A stretch of DNA of 6,461 nucleotides from Candidatus Limnocylindrales bacterium (GCA_031292335.1 JARLHH010000253.1:1-6461), one strand, 5' to 3'. Counted from the first letter of the stretch, positions 1-5,913 are shown. Program-made: numbers and translations. The notes: generated by a model from the sequence alone, not told the origin.

Positions 1-135
1 CCGATGCGAACGCTCTCGGACGACTACTCGGACGAACCCGAGCCCGAGGATTCCAATCGCGTGCCAGAACCCAAGGAACCGGGCCGCGTGCGTCGCCTGC
101 TCGACAAGCTCGGGCGGCACTCGGATCGCCGCTGA
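1..135 (+). CDS. 3' end of an unrecognised gene (partial)
   Basis: An open frame runs in from the left edge and ends at the TGA at 133-135. It gives about 44 residues. The first part is acidic and proline-rich (D, E and P dominate), and the last 16 residues are basic (ending RLLDKLGRHSDRR). An ATG at 4-6 could start a 43-residue protein, but no ribosome binding site can be judged at the edge, so this may equally be the tail of a longer protein. The charge-segregated, low-complexity composition looks like a disordered C-terminal tail with a short basic helix. No family is recognised. Coding status rests on the open frame and codon use typical of the region, so confidence is moderate. Confidence 0.45.
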   Translation, partial: PMRTLSDDYSDEPEPEDSNRVPEPKEPGRVRRLLDKLGRHSDRR

Positions 136-173
136 TCCTCCTCGCTCCCCGCTCCGATACCGGGCGGCTCACG

Positions 174-338
174 ATGGTCGAGACCACAATGGAGCGCATG
201 GAGATCGTGCGGGCGAGCATCCCCGACGCCGTCCTGATCGTCGTCTTCAGTGGCCTCCCATGTCAGCTGCTCAACAACCGCGTTCGATGGGAGGTCGTGA
301 CGGGCGAGGACTGGTGGACCGAGGGGGCCGCTGCCTGA
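174..338 (+). CDS. possible small hypothetical protein, 54 aa
   Basis: The frame from ATG 174 to TGA 336-338 encodes 54 residues: a mildly charged start (MVETTMERMEIVR), a hydrophobic stretch near residues 19-25 (AVLIVVF), then RVRWEVVTGEDWWTEG before a short alanine tail. The W-E-V-V...D-W-W segment looks like real protein, because Trp pairs and Asn pairs are not expected in GC-rich noise frames. Such Trp-rich strands occur in small bacterial proteins of the kind found beside mutagenesis-polymerase genes (DUF6504-like); this is a weak recollection and not an assignment. The protein stops just after the Trp motif, so it may be a truncated remnant. Alternative starts are ATG 189 and ATG 198; the last has GGAG 4 nt upstream. 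The gene sits between the partial gene at the left edge and ogt. Confidence 0.35.
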   Translation: MVETTMERMEIVRASIPDAVLIVVFSGLPCQLLNNRVRWEVVTGEDWWTEGAAA

Positions 339-484
339 CCGCGCCGGGCGCTCCCCTCCCGTGCGTTACGCGAGTTGACGATATCCGTGACCAGCTGAGC
401 CGACCCGGGCGGGACGCGAGATGTCCGCGTGCCCACGAGTCCTCGAGTGTGCGCGACGCTACGACCGCGTTCCGCTCCCTCACC

Positions 485-520
485 GTGTCAGGCGAGCCTC
501 AGGACGCGGATAATCCGGCG
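485..520 (+). promoter_or_regulatory. candidate leaderless promoter of ogt
   Basis: A GATAAT hexamer at 509-514 differs by one base from the -10 consensus and ends exactly 6 nt before the ATG at 521, so transcription would begin at or next to the start codon. A weak -35-like GTGTCA lies at 485-490 with an 18-bp spacer. There is no Shine-Dalgarno at proper spacing; the nearest purine run, AGGACG at 501-506, lies 14 nt from the ATG. The same geometry is seen before the MFS gene at 1203. The rest of 339-484 holds no gene I can support. Confidence 0.45.
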
Positions 521-1135
521 ATGCCGCATCCCGCCATGCGACCGTCCTCCACTCCGCCGTCGCGGGACGCGCGCGAGCCTGCGGTCGTGGTCGTGCTCGC
601 AACGCCCGTGGGTCCGCTCCACGCCGCCGCGACCTCGCGGGGGATCGTCGGCCTGGAGCTGCGCACGACGGATGCTGCCTTCGTTTCGTCCGTGGGAGCG
701 CGAACCCGGCGTTCGGTCGTTCCGGCTGCGGACACCGCCGCCCCGCCGGCAGCGCGCGCCCACCTAGAGGTGCTGGAGCACGAGGTCGACGAGTACTTCG
801 CCGGGAGCCGCGCGGTCTTCGAGGTGCCCATCGTCCTCGAGGGGATCGGCGACTGGGACCGGCGTGTCCTGGAGGGCGTGCGCACCATCCCGTTCGGGAC
901 CACGGCATCGTACGGCGCGGTGGCCCGGCGAATCGGGGCGCCGCGCGCCGCGCGGGCCGTGGGCGGCGCCGTCGGGCGCAATCCGGTGGGCCTGCTCGTC
1001 CCCTGCCACCGGGTGATCGCCGGCGACGGGACGCTCGGCGGCTACGGCGGCAGCTGGTTCGGCAGCCGGGAGGAGCTGCTCGCGCTGAAGCGGACGTTGC
1101 TCGCCGGCGAAGGCGTCACGATCCCCGACCGGTGA
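521..1135 (+). CDS. ogt: methylated-DNA--protein-cysteine S-methyltransferase
   Basis: A suicide DNA-repair protein that transfers the alkyl group from O6-alkylguanine (and O4-alkylthymine) in DNA to its own cysteine. The hallmark PCHRV motif is present with active-site Cys162 (counting from ATG 521), followed by IAGDGTLGGYGG. Upstream lies the DNA-binding helix-turn-helix: the I-P-F-G-T-T-A-S-Y-G segment with the nucleotide-flipping Tyr, then A-P-R-A-A-R-A-V-G-G-A-V-G-R-N-P with the family's arginine finger and conserved Asn. The N-terminal ribonuclease-like domain starts at VVVVLATPVGPL. The length of 204 aa fits the Ogt family. Start 521 is chosen because the frame open from 260 adds 87 low-complexity residues, overlaps another reading frame, and the leaderless -10 element fits 521; ATG 536 is an alternative. 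No Ada N-terminal metal-binding domain is present. The MFS gene follows after 67 bp with its own promoter signal, so these need not form an operon. Confidence 0.93.
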   Translation: MPHPAMRPSSTPPSRDAREPAVVVVLATPVGPLHAAATSRGIVGLELRTTDAAFVSSVGARTRRSVVPAADTAAPPAARAHLEVLEHEVDEYFAGSRAVFEVPIVLEGIGDWDRRVLEGVRTIPFGTTASYGAVARRIGAPRAARAVGGAVGRNPVGLLVPCHRVIAGDGTLGGYGGSWFGSREELLALKRTLLAGEGVTIPDR

Positions 1136-1190
1136 GCCCGTCGCGCCGCGCACGTCGTGAATCAGGCGTGCGGTTCGCCGGCCCGGGCCG

Positions 1191-1202
1191 TACCCTCCAG
1201 CG
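1191..1202 (+). promoter_or_regulatory. candidate leaderless -10 element of the MFS-cNMP gene
   Basis: TACCCT at 1191-1196 fits the TANNNT -10 pattern and is followed by exactly 6 nt before the ATG at 1203, which predicts a leaderless mRNA. No convincing -35 box and no Shine-Dalgarno lie in the 67-bp gap after ogt. This repeats the arrangement at ogt and supports 1203 as the true start. Confidence 0.4.
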
Positions 1203-2909
1203 ATGACCGCGGTCCTGCGCGCCTACCGTCTCCTGCTGCGGAACCGGCCGCTGACGCGTCTCCTGGCCGGCGAGTTCGTCTCGTCGATCGGCGACTGGCT
1301 CTACCTTCTTGCCATCCTGATCCTGGTCTACGAGGTCTCGAACGATCCGCTCGTGCTGGGGATCGTCGGCGCGGCGCGGGTCCTGCCGTACGTCTTTCTG
1401 TCCATCCCGGCCGGGATCATCGCGGACCGGTACGACCGGCGCCTGATCCTGCTCGTCACCGACGTCGCGCGCGGCCTGCTCATGCTGGTCATGGCGGGGC
1501 TCGTGGCGGCAGATGCCCCGGTCGCGACGATCGTGGTCCTGGCCGTCGTGGCGACCTGCTTCTCGACCTTCTTCTACCCGGCAATCGGCGCCTACCTGCC
1601 CTCGCTGGTCGCCGACGAGGAGCAGCTGGGACCCGCCAACAGCGCCTGGTCCAGTCTCGAGAACCTTGCCTCCATGATCGGGCCGGCGATCGGGGGCCTG
1701 CTCATCGCCGCCGGTGGGCTCGTGCTCGCCTTCGTCCTCAATGCCGCAACGTTCGCTGTCATCGCCGTCGTGCTGTGGCGGCTTCCGTCGCCGCCGCGGG
1801 GTGCGACGGGCCCGGCGGGCGCGTCGGGCGAGGCTTCGAGTTCGGCTGCCATCGCGGCCGCGGCAGCCGATGCCACCCGGGACCAGGCGGCCCGGGACGC
1901 GTTCCGCCGTGTTCGCGTGCCCGTCCTGGGTCTCGCCCTGATTGACATCGTCGGGAGCGTCGCGGGGGGCGGCATCGCGGTCCTGACGGTCGTCATCGCG
2001 GTCGGGTCGCTGGGTGCCGGCGAGGCGGGGACGGGATTCCTGAACGCAGGGATCGGGATCGGAGGGCTCGTCGGCGCGCTCCTGGCGGGTGCCCTGGTGC
2101 TTCGTCCGAGCCTGGTCGTTGTCCTCGCCGGCGGCTCGGTCGTGCTGGCAGCCGGGCTCGCGGCGCTCGGCATCGCGGGCTCGCTCCCGGTCGCCGTCGC
2201 GATGATCGCGGTCGCCTCCGCCGGGGCGCTCGTGGTCGAGGTGACCAGCACGACGATCCTCCAGCGCGCGATCCCCGATGCCATCCGGGGCCGCACGCTC
2301 GGCATCCTCGCCACCACCTCCACGATCGCGTTCGCGGCCGGGTCGTTTGCCCTGCCCGTGCTCGCCGATGCGGTGGGGATCGGACCCGTCCTCGGCGCGA
2401 CAGGCGTCGCGATCGTCGTCGCGGGCCTCCTCGGAGCCGTGCTTGCAGCGCCGGCCGCCCGGCGCTCGGCCACGGGACCGGCCGCGGGCCGATTCGCCAG
2501 CCTGGCGCGCCTGCCGCTCTTCGCGGGGGTGCCGGCCGCGACGCTCGAGGCCGTGGCATCCCGGCTGGTCGAGGTCATGGTCCGGGCGGGCGAGGTCGTC
2601 ATCCGGCAGGGCGACCCGGCGGATCGCTTCTACCTGATCGGGACCGGGACCTTCGAGGTGACGCGCCGCGACCCCGGCGCGCCCGCGGCGACCGCCCCGG
2701 CGCACCTGCGGACCATGACGAGCGGCGAGGTGTTTGGCGAGATCGGGCTGCTGCGAGCCACCGCGCGGACTGCGACCGTGACGGCAACGACGGATGGCAC
2801 GCTCCTCGCGCTCGACGGCCCGAGCTTCCTGGAGCTCGTCAACGCCGGGCCCGGCGTCGCACCGCGCCTCCTCGACCTGCGCCGCGGCGCGCCGGGAGCG
2901 GCGGGCTGA
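1203..2909 (+). CDS. MFS exporter fused to a C-terminal cyclic-nucleotide-binding domain
   Basis: A 568-aa inner-membrane protein. Residues about 20-416 form a 12-helix major facilitator of the EntS/MFS_3 type. Features are an early S-S-I-G-D-W-L-Y-L-L-A segment (27-37), the loop-2 signature GIIADRYDRR (71-80), the central G-P-A-N-S-A-W-S-S-L-E-N-L...G-P-A-I-G-G-L-L segment (143-167), and a hydrophilic cytoplasmic linker (about 193-238) between the two six-helix halves. Residues about 432-555 form a cNMP-binding beta-roll: L-P-L-F-A-G-V-P (437-444), GEVVIRQGDPADRFYLIGTG (463-482) and the phosphate-binding cassette G-E-I-G-L-L...A-R-T-A with Glu513 and Arg522, the residues that contact the ribose and phosphate in Crp-like proteins. 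The substrate cannot be read from sequence; this family usually exports drugs, siderophores or other small molecules by proton antiport. The fused domain suggests gating by a cyclic nucleotide or a purely structural role. The EDDVEGH-motif gene lies downstream on the same strand. Confidence 0.88.
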   Translation: MTAVLRAYRLLLRNRPLTRLLAGEFVSSIGDWLYLLAILILVYEVSNDPLVLGIVGAARVLPYVFLSIPAGIIADRYDRRLILLVTDVARGLLMLVMAGLVAADAPVATIVVLAVVATCFSTFFYPAIGAYLPSLVADEEQLGPANSAWSSLENLASMIGPAIGGLLIAAGGLVLAFVLNAATFAVIAVVLWRLPSPPRGATGPAGASGEASSSAAIAAAAADATRDQAARDAFRRVRVPVLGLALIDIVGSVAGGGIAVLTVVIAVGSLGAGEAGTGFLNAGIGIGGLVGALLAGALVLRPSLVVVLAGGSVVLAAGLAALGIAGSLPVAVAMIAVASAGALVVEVTSTTILQRAIPDAIRGRTLGILATTSTIAFAAGSFALPVLADAVGIGPVLGATGVAIVVAGLLGAVLAAPAARRSATGPAAGRFASLARLPLFAGVPAATLEAVASRLVEVMVRAGEVVIRQGDPADRFYLIGTGTFEVTRRDPGAPAATAPAHLRTMTSGEVFGEIGLLRATARTATVTATTDGTLLALDGPSFLELVNAGPGVAPRLLDLRRGAPGAAG

Positions 2910-2926
2910 GGAGCACCTGCGGCCAG

Positions 2927-2988
2927 CTGTCACCCGCGCGACAGGGCGTCTGTCCGGCCGGGGATTGCCGGCGGGTCCCGGACCCGCC
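2927..2988 (+). other. cluster of overlapping inverted repeats between the MFS and small gene
   Basis: The 154-bp gap between 2909 and 3064 contains several short inverted repeats. CTGTC (2927-2931), GACAG (2940-2944) and CTGTC (2950-2954) allow the middle copy to pair with either neighbour. GTCCGG (2952-2957) can pair with CCGGAC (2978-2983). GGCGGGTC (2970-2977) pairs with GACCCGCC (2981-2988) over a 3-nt loop. No T-run follows, so this is not a classical intrinsic terminator. It could end the MFS transcript or act as a structured leader for the next gene. In DNA this GC-rich, chance pairing is common, hence low confidence. Confidence 0.3.
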
Positions 2989-3052
2989 ACGATGCGTGGA
3001 TACCGGAGCCGTGGCGCCGGGGCCGCCGTGGCGGCCGTGGGACGTAGCCGAC

Positions 3053-3060
3053 AGGGGTGG
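3053..3060 (+). promoter_or_regulatory. ribosome binding site deciding the start at 3064
   Basis: AGGGGTGG lies just upstream of ATG 3064, with the AGGGG core 6 nt from the start codon. It is the best Shine-Dalgarno match among the plus-strand genes of the window. It fixes 3064 as the start and contrasts with the apparently leaderless ogt and MFS genes. Confidence 0.6.
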
Positions 3061-3063
3061 ACA

Positions 3064-3345
3064 ATGCGAGACCGGGACGAGAGCCGGCCGGATGGCCTCA
3101 TGGACGCGCGCCGTCGCATCGGCCCGGGCGACGGCGCTGCCGACGACGACGTGAGCGGCCACGGCATGCCGGAGATTCCGGGTGCCGGGGACGGCTTCTC
3201 CGCGGCGCCGCGGCTCCCCCGCCGGGACGGCCTGGCGGGTGGGACGGAGGACGACGTCGAAGGGCACATGTTCGTCGCGCGCCTGCACGACGGGCCGGCC
3301 GACGGCGACCTGCCGCCCGCCGCGGACAAGACACCGACCGCCTGA
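3064..3345 (+). CDS. small acidic protein with two D-D-V-x-G-H motifs, 93 aa
   Basis: Unrecognised small protein starting at ATG 3064, behind a good ribosome binding site, and ending at TGA 3343-3345. It is polar, glycine-, aspartate- and proline-rich, has no signal peptide or membrane segment, and is probably disordered. It carries two copies of a short motif: DDDVSGHGM (residues 27-35) and TEDDVEGHMF (61-70). The second copy matches at protein level the motif repeated in the minus-strand gene at the right edge, although the codons differ (GAA GGG here, GAG GGC there), so this is protein-level conservation and not a recent DNA copy. It contains no cysteine. It lies 154 bp after the MFS-cNMP gene, possibly on a separate transcript, and converges on the protease gene with a hairpin between them. 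Function is unknown; the acidic His-containing motif could bind metal or a partner protein, which is speculation. Confidence 0.7.
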   Translation: MRDRDESRPDGLMDARRRIGPGDGAADDDVSGHGMPEIPGAGDGFSAAPRLPRRDGLAGGTEDDVEGHMFVARLHDGPADGDLPPAADKTPTA

Positions 3346-3412
3346 CGCGCTGCCCGGTCGCCGCAGACCGGGACTCACAGGACCAGCTCGCGCGAGCCTG
3401 AAGGGCGAGCTT

Positions 3413-3451
3413 GAAGTCGGCCGTTCCGAACCTCCGGGGACGGCCGACTTC
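3413..3451. terminator. hairpin terminator between convergent genes
   Basis: A perfect 12-bp inverted repeat, GAAGTCGGCCGT (3413-3424) and ACGGCCGACTTC (3440-3451), encloses a 15-nt loop. On the plus strand it is followed by the pyrimidine-rich CTCGTTCTTCCCC. It lies 67 bp after the stop of the small gene and 39 bp after the stop of the minus-strand protease gene, so it probably terminates both; the tail is better on the plus strand. The rest of 3346-3490 holds no gene. Confidence 0.7.
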
Positions 3452-3490
3452 CTCGTTCTTCCCCGTCCAGGCGCCGGCCGGCTTCCCCGC

Positions 3491-4321
3491 TCAGGCGCCG
3501 GGTGGGGTCGCCGTCGCCGCGAGGATCGCCTTCACCTCGAACGGGGTGACCTCCGGGTGCTTCGCCCGGATCAGCGCCGCGTACCCGGCAATGTGGGGTG
3601 CCGCGAAGCTGTTGCCTGACGCGGTCATGCGGCCCCCGGCGCGCCACGCCACGTCGACGTCCAGGCCGTGGGCCCCGAACTCCACGGGGGGTCGCGGGTT
3701 GTAGAACCAGGCGGCGGGGTTCGCCAGGTCGTGCGCGGCGACGGAGACGACCGAGGCGAAGAGCGACGGGTAGCTGTTTCCGGGGACGTTGTTGGCCGCG
3801 CAGACGAGGAGCGCGTTCGCGAAGTAGGCCCGGTCGGCCAGCTCGTGGAACAGGCCGAAGAGCGCGTCGCTCTTCGAGGAGAGGGACAGGTTCATCACGC
3901 CGACGCCCTGCTCGATCGCCCAGTCGAGACCGGCGGCAAAGACGATCCCCTTGCCGCGGTTGTCGGGCCCCAGGACGCGGACCGAGACCAGGTCCGCACC
4001 CGGGGCGATCGCGTGGATGATCCCGGCGCAGGCCGTGCCATGCCCCACGACGTCGAGGGCATCGGCGTCGTCGAGCACGAGCGGGTCGTCGTCCGAGTCG
4101 GCTGCCAGCTCCACCCGGACGCTGCGGACGAGCTTCCCCCCGACGGCGGGATGATCGCGCTCGACGCCGGAGTCGATGATCGCGACCGTGACGCCGCTCC
4201 CATCCGTCCCCCCGATCGCCCACTCCCGGTCCAACGTGCCGAACGGGGGCAGGTGGCGCAGCGCGTCGCGTCGCGCGCCGACGAACGGCTCGCTCCAGGC
4301 GGGGAGGACCTGGTCGGTCAT
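3491..4321 (-). CDS. subtilisin-like serine protease (S8), no signal peptide
   Basis: A 276-aa subtilase with a complete catalytic set: Asp50 in VTVAIIDSGV, His94 in VVGHGTACAG, oxyanion Asn178 in LLVCAANNVPG, and Ser238 in ASGNSFAAPHIAGYAAL. The Ser motif reads G-N-S-F-A-A-P-H, where subtilisins usually have G-T-S-M-A-A-P-H, and the oxyanion motif reads A-A-N-N rather than A-A-G-N. Only about 40 residues precede the catalytic core (P-A-W-S-E-P-F-V-G-A-R-R-D-A-L-R-H-L), with no hydrophobic signal peptide and no inhibitor-type propeptide, so the enzyme is probably cytoplasmic or made active directly. The start ATG (4321-4319) overlaps the TGA of the GAF gene in an ATGA, implying translational coupling, so levels should follow the upstream regulator genes. 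Substrate is unknown; candidates are regulatory proteolysis or processing of a small peptide or protein. The protease family is certain from the motifs; localisation is inferred. Confidence 0.92.
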   Translation of the reverse strand: MTDQVLPAWSEPFVGARRDALRHLPPFGTLDREWAIGGTDGSGVTVAIIDSGVERDHPAVGGKLVRSVRVELAADSDDDPLVLDDADALDVVGHGTACAGIIHAIAPGADLVSVRVLGPDNRGKGIVFAAGLDWAIEQGVGVMNLSLSSKSDALFGLFHELADRAYFANALLVCAANNVPGNSYPSLFASVVSVAAHDLANPAAWFYNPRPPVEFGAHGLDVDVAWRAGGRMTASGNSFAAPHIAGYAALIRAKHPEVTPFEVKAILAATATPPGA

Positions 4322-5145
4322 CCGCCCGGAGCGCGGAGACGACCGGCCCGCCGGCCCCCACCGCGCTCGGCCTGGCGTACGAGAACGTCGAGAAGGGCGC
4401 CGAGCAGCTCGCGGTGCTCCGGTCCGACCCGGCGGAGCGCGGCGATCTGCTCGACCAGCGGCCAGAGCGGGTCGTCCGGGTCGTCCACCTGGGCAAGCGC
4501 CGCGACCACCAGCGCATCGATTCCCGCCGGGGGCACGTCGTCGCCCGTGAGCGCCCCGATGACCGACCGCAGGAGCGTGGACGTGTCGCGCTCGACCCGG
4601 CTCGCCCGGATCGCCACCGTCGCCTGCCGGGCGAAGACGCCCGCGAGCTCGATGTCGCGCAGCGAGAAGCTCGCCTCGCTGCGCTTGTCGAGCACCTCGA
4701 GGACGCCGAGCGTGCCGCGACCGTCCACGAGCGGGGCCGCCACGATGCTCCGCGGCACGTACTGGGTCTGCTCGGCGAAGCTTCGGCCGAACCGCGGGTC
4801 GGCCCGGACGTCGGCGATCGCGAGCGCCTGGCCGCTGGAGAAGACGTACCCGACCAGGCCGCGATCCGGCGGGATCTCCAGGCCCACCACGCCCTGGCCC
4901 TGCTCCCCCGCCGCAACGCGGAAGACGAGCACGTTGCGGGCCGGCTCGTAGAGCGCGAGGGAGGCTGCCTCCGCCTCGAAGAGCGCCACCGCGGCCTCCA
5001 CGACCGAGCGGAGCACTGCCTCCGCGCTGCCCAGCTCGAGCCGGCGGGCAACCTCTGCCCGGCGGCCGATCGCGGCCAGGGCCGCGCGCGCGTCGCGATC
5101 GAACGACGCCGCGCGGCGCCGCGGGCGGAATGCCGGGTCGGTCAT
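4318..5145 (-). CDS. GAF-domain sensor protein
   Basis: A 275-aa soluble protein. Residues about 40-182 form a GAF domain: A-V-L-R-S-V-V-E-A-A-V-A-L-F-E-A-E-A-A-S-L-A-L-Y (43-66), then P-P-D-R-G-L-V-G-Y-V-F-S-S-G-Q (92-106), I-A-D-V-R-A-D-P-R-F (110-119), S-I-V-A-A-P-L-V-D-G-R-G-T-L-G-V-L-E-V-L-D-K (133-154) and the closing A-R-Q-A-T-V-A-I (172-179). GAF domains bind small ligands such as cyclic nucleotides, haem or other cofactors; the ligand cannot be predicted here. The C-terminal part (about 185-275) is helical with no recognisable kinase, GGDEF, HTH or phosphatase domain, so output is probably by protein contact. It starts 19 bp after the Crp/Fnr stop and overlaps the protease gene by 4 nt, making it the middle gene of a three-gene operon. 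It could pass a signal to, or hold in check, the protease; that is inference. Confidence 0.85.
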   Translation of the reverse strand: MTDPAFRPRRRAASFDRDARAALAAIGRRAEVARRLELGSAEAVLRSVVEAAVALFEAEAASLALYEPARNVLVFRVAAGEQGQGVVGLEIPPDRGLVGYVFSSGQALAIADVRADPRFGRSFAEQTQYVPRSIVAAPLVDGRGTLGVLEVLDKRSEASFSLRDIELAGVFARQATVAIRASRVERDTSTLLRSVIGALTGDDVPPAGIDALVVAALAQVDDPDDPLWPLVEQIAALRRVGPEHRELLGALLDVLVRQAERGGGRRAGRLRAPGG

Positions 5146-5164
5146 CGGGTCGTGCCGATCGGGC

Positions 5165-5869
5165 TCAGCGCGTGGCCGCCCGCTCGAGGCGGTCCAGGTC
5201 GGGCACGACCAGCGTGTCGCGGTCGATCCGGATCAGGCCCTCCGCCGTGAAGTCCCCGAGCAGCCGGTTCACGGTCTGGCGCGTCCCCCCGATCATCGCG
5301 GCGAGCTCGGACTGGGAGAAGCTCCAGTTGAGCGTCACGGGTCCGACCGGATCCGGGTCGACCTCGCGGGCCAGGCGGACGATCCGGCGCGCCAGCCTGC
5401 CGGGCAGGTCCAGGAAGTGCAGCTCCTCCACGTGGTGCGTGAGCCGGCGCAACTCGGCCACCAGGCCCGCCAGCAGCTCGTGGCGCAGCGCGGGAACGGT
5501 GTCGATGAGCTGGCCAAACGCATCCCGGCGGAGCACGAGGGCGGTCGTCGCCTCGTGGGCGATCGCGGTCGCCGATCGTTCTGCTCCGTCGAGCAGCGCG
5601 AGCTCGCCGAAGAAGTCGCCCGGGCCCAGCGTGGCGATGATCGCCTCCTCCTCGCCCTCGGGAGACGGCAGCACGATCTTGACCGCACCGGAGTCGATGA
5701 TGTAGAGGGAATCCCCGGGGTCGCCCTGGTGGAAGATCGTCTCGTTGCGGCGGTAGCGGCGCGTACGCAGCGAGTCGATGCAGACGCCCAGCGTGGCGTC
5801 GTCCACCCGGGAGAAGAGCGCGCAGTTCCGGAGCGCCTTGGCGGCGGTCGTCCGTGCGGTCGCTGTCAC
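5165..5869 (-). CDS. Crp/Fnr-family transcriptional regulator
   Basis: A 234-aa regulator starting at GTG 5869-5867. The N-terminal cNMP-binding fold spans about residues 15-125: N-C-A-L-F-S-R-V, then IFHQGDPGDSLYIIDSGAV, and the phosphate-binding cassette F-F-G-E-L-A-L-L-D-G-A-E-R-S-A-T with Glu89 and Arg98. A dimerisation helix follows (about 122-150), then a winged helix-turn-helix (about 183-225: FSQSELAAMIGGTRQTVNRL, with the recognition helix at TRQTVNRLL). Only two cysteines lie in the N-terminal half (16 and 30), so it lacks the clustered cysteines of Fe-S FNR. The GTG start is preferred over the frame-open ATG at 6025 because it has GAGGGGA 5 nt upstream, gives the usual family length, and lies downstream of a good promoter. 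It probably binds DNA as a dimer in response to a nucleotide or another effector, and heads an operon with the GAF and protease genes, which it may autoregulate. Confidence 0.92.
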   Translation of the reverse strand: MTATARTTAAKALRNCALFSRVDDATLGVCIDSLRTRRYRRNETIFHQGDPGDSLYIIDSGAVKIVLPSPEGEEEAIIATLGPGDFFGELALLDGAERSATAIAHEATTALVLRRDAFGQLIDTVPALRHELLAGLVAELRRLTHHVEELHFLDLPGRLARRIVRLAREVDPDPVGPVTLNWSFSQSELAAMIGGTRQTVNRLLGDFTAEGLIRIDRDTLVVPDLDRLERAATR

Positions 5870-5897
5870 GCTCGTCCCCTCAGCTGCGCCTCGTGAC
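5865..5897 (-). promoter_or_regulatory. ribosome binding site and possible start-codon hairpin of the Crp/Fnr gene
   Basis: On the minus strand GAGGGGA (5881-5875) lies 5 nt before the GTG start at 5869, a strong Shine-Dalgarno that decides the start. The same leader contains GTCACG (5897-5892) and CGTGAC (5870-5865), a 6-bp inverted repeat that would place the GTG codon in a stem and the Shine-Dalgarno in the 21-nt loop. The ribosome binding site is well supported; the hairpin could be chance. Confidence 0.55.
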
Positions 5898-5913
5898 CTG
5901 GGTACCGCGCCGA

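Noticed and set aside
260..520. 87-residue N-terminal extension of ogt
   Set aside because: It has noise-like Arg/Pro composition, exceeds the family length, and overlaps the 174-338 frame; the -10 element fits a start at 521.
2794..3063. Upstream extension of the 93-aa gene overlapping the MFS gene
   Set aside because: The added 90 residues are Ser/Arg-rich shadow sequence of the cNMP domain, while ATG 3064 has a good ribosome binding site.
1116..3329. 737-codon open frame on the minus strand
   Set aside because: It is antisense to the MFS-cNMP gene, is made of Arg/Gly/Asp/Pro-rich low-complexity sequence with no domain, and is explained by the scarcity of stops in very GC-rich DNA.
3668..4951. 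427-codon plus-strand frame opposite the protease and GAF genes
   Set aside because: Antisense shadow of two well-supported genes; composition is low-complexity and no motif is seen.
3375..5051. 558-codon minus-strand frame spanning the GAF and protease genes
   Set aside because: It lies in a different frame from two clearly recognised proteins, is Arg/Ser-rich, and shows no motifs.
5165..5869. Oxygen-sensing FNR with an Fe-S cluster
   Set aside because: The N-terminal cysteine cluster needed for a 4Fe-4S centre is missing; only the general Crp/Fnr family call is supported.
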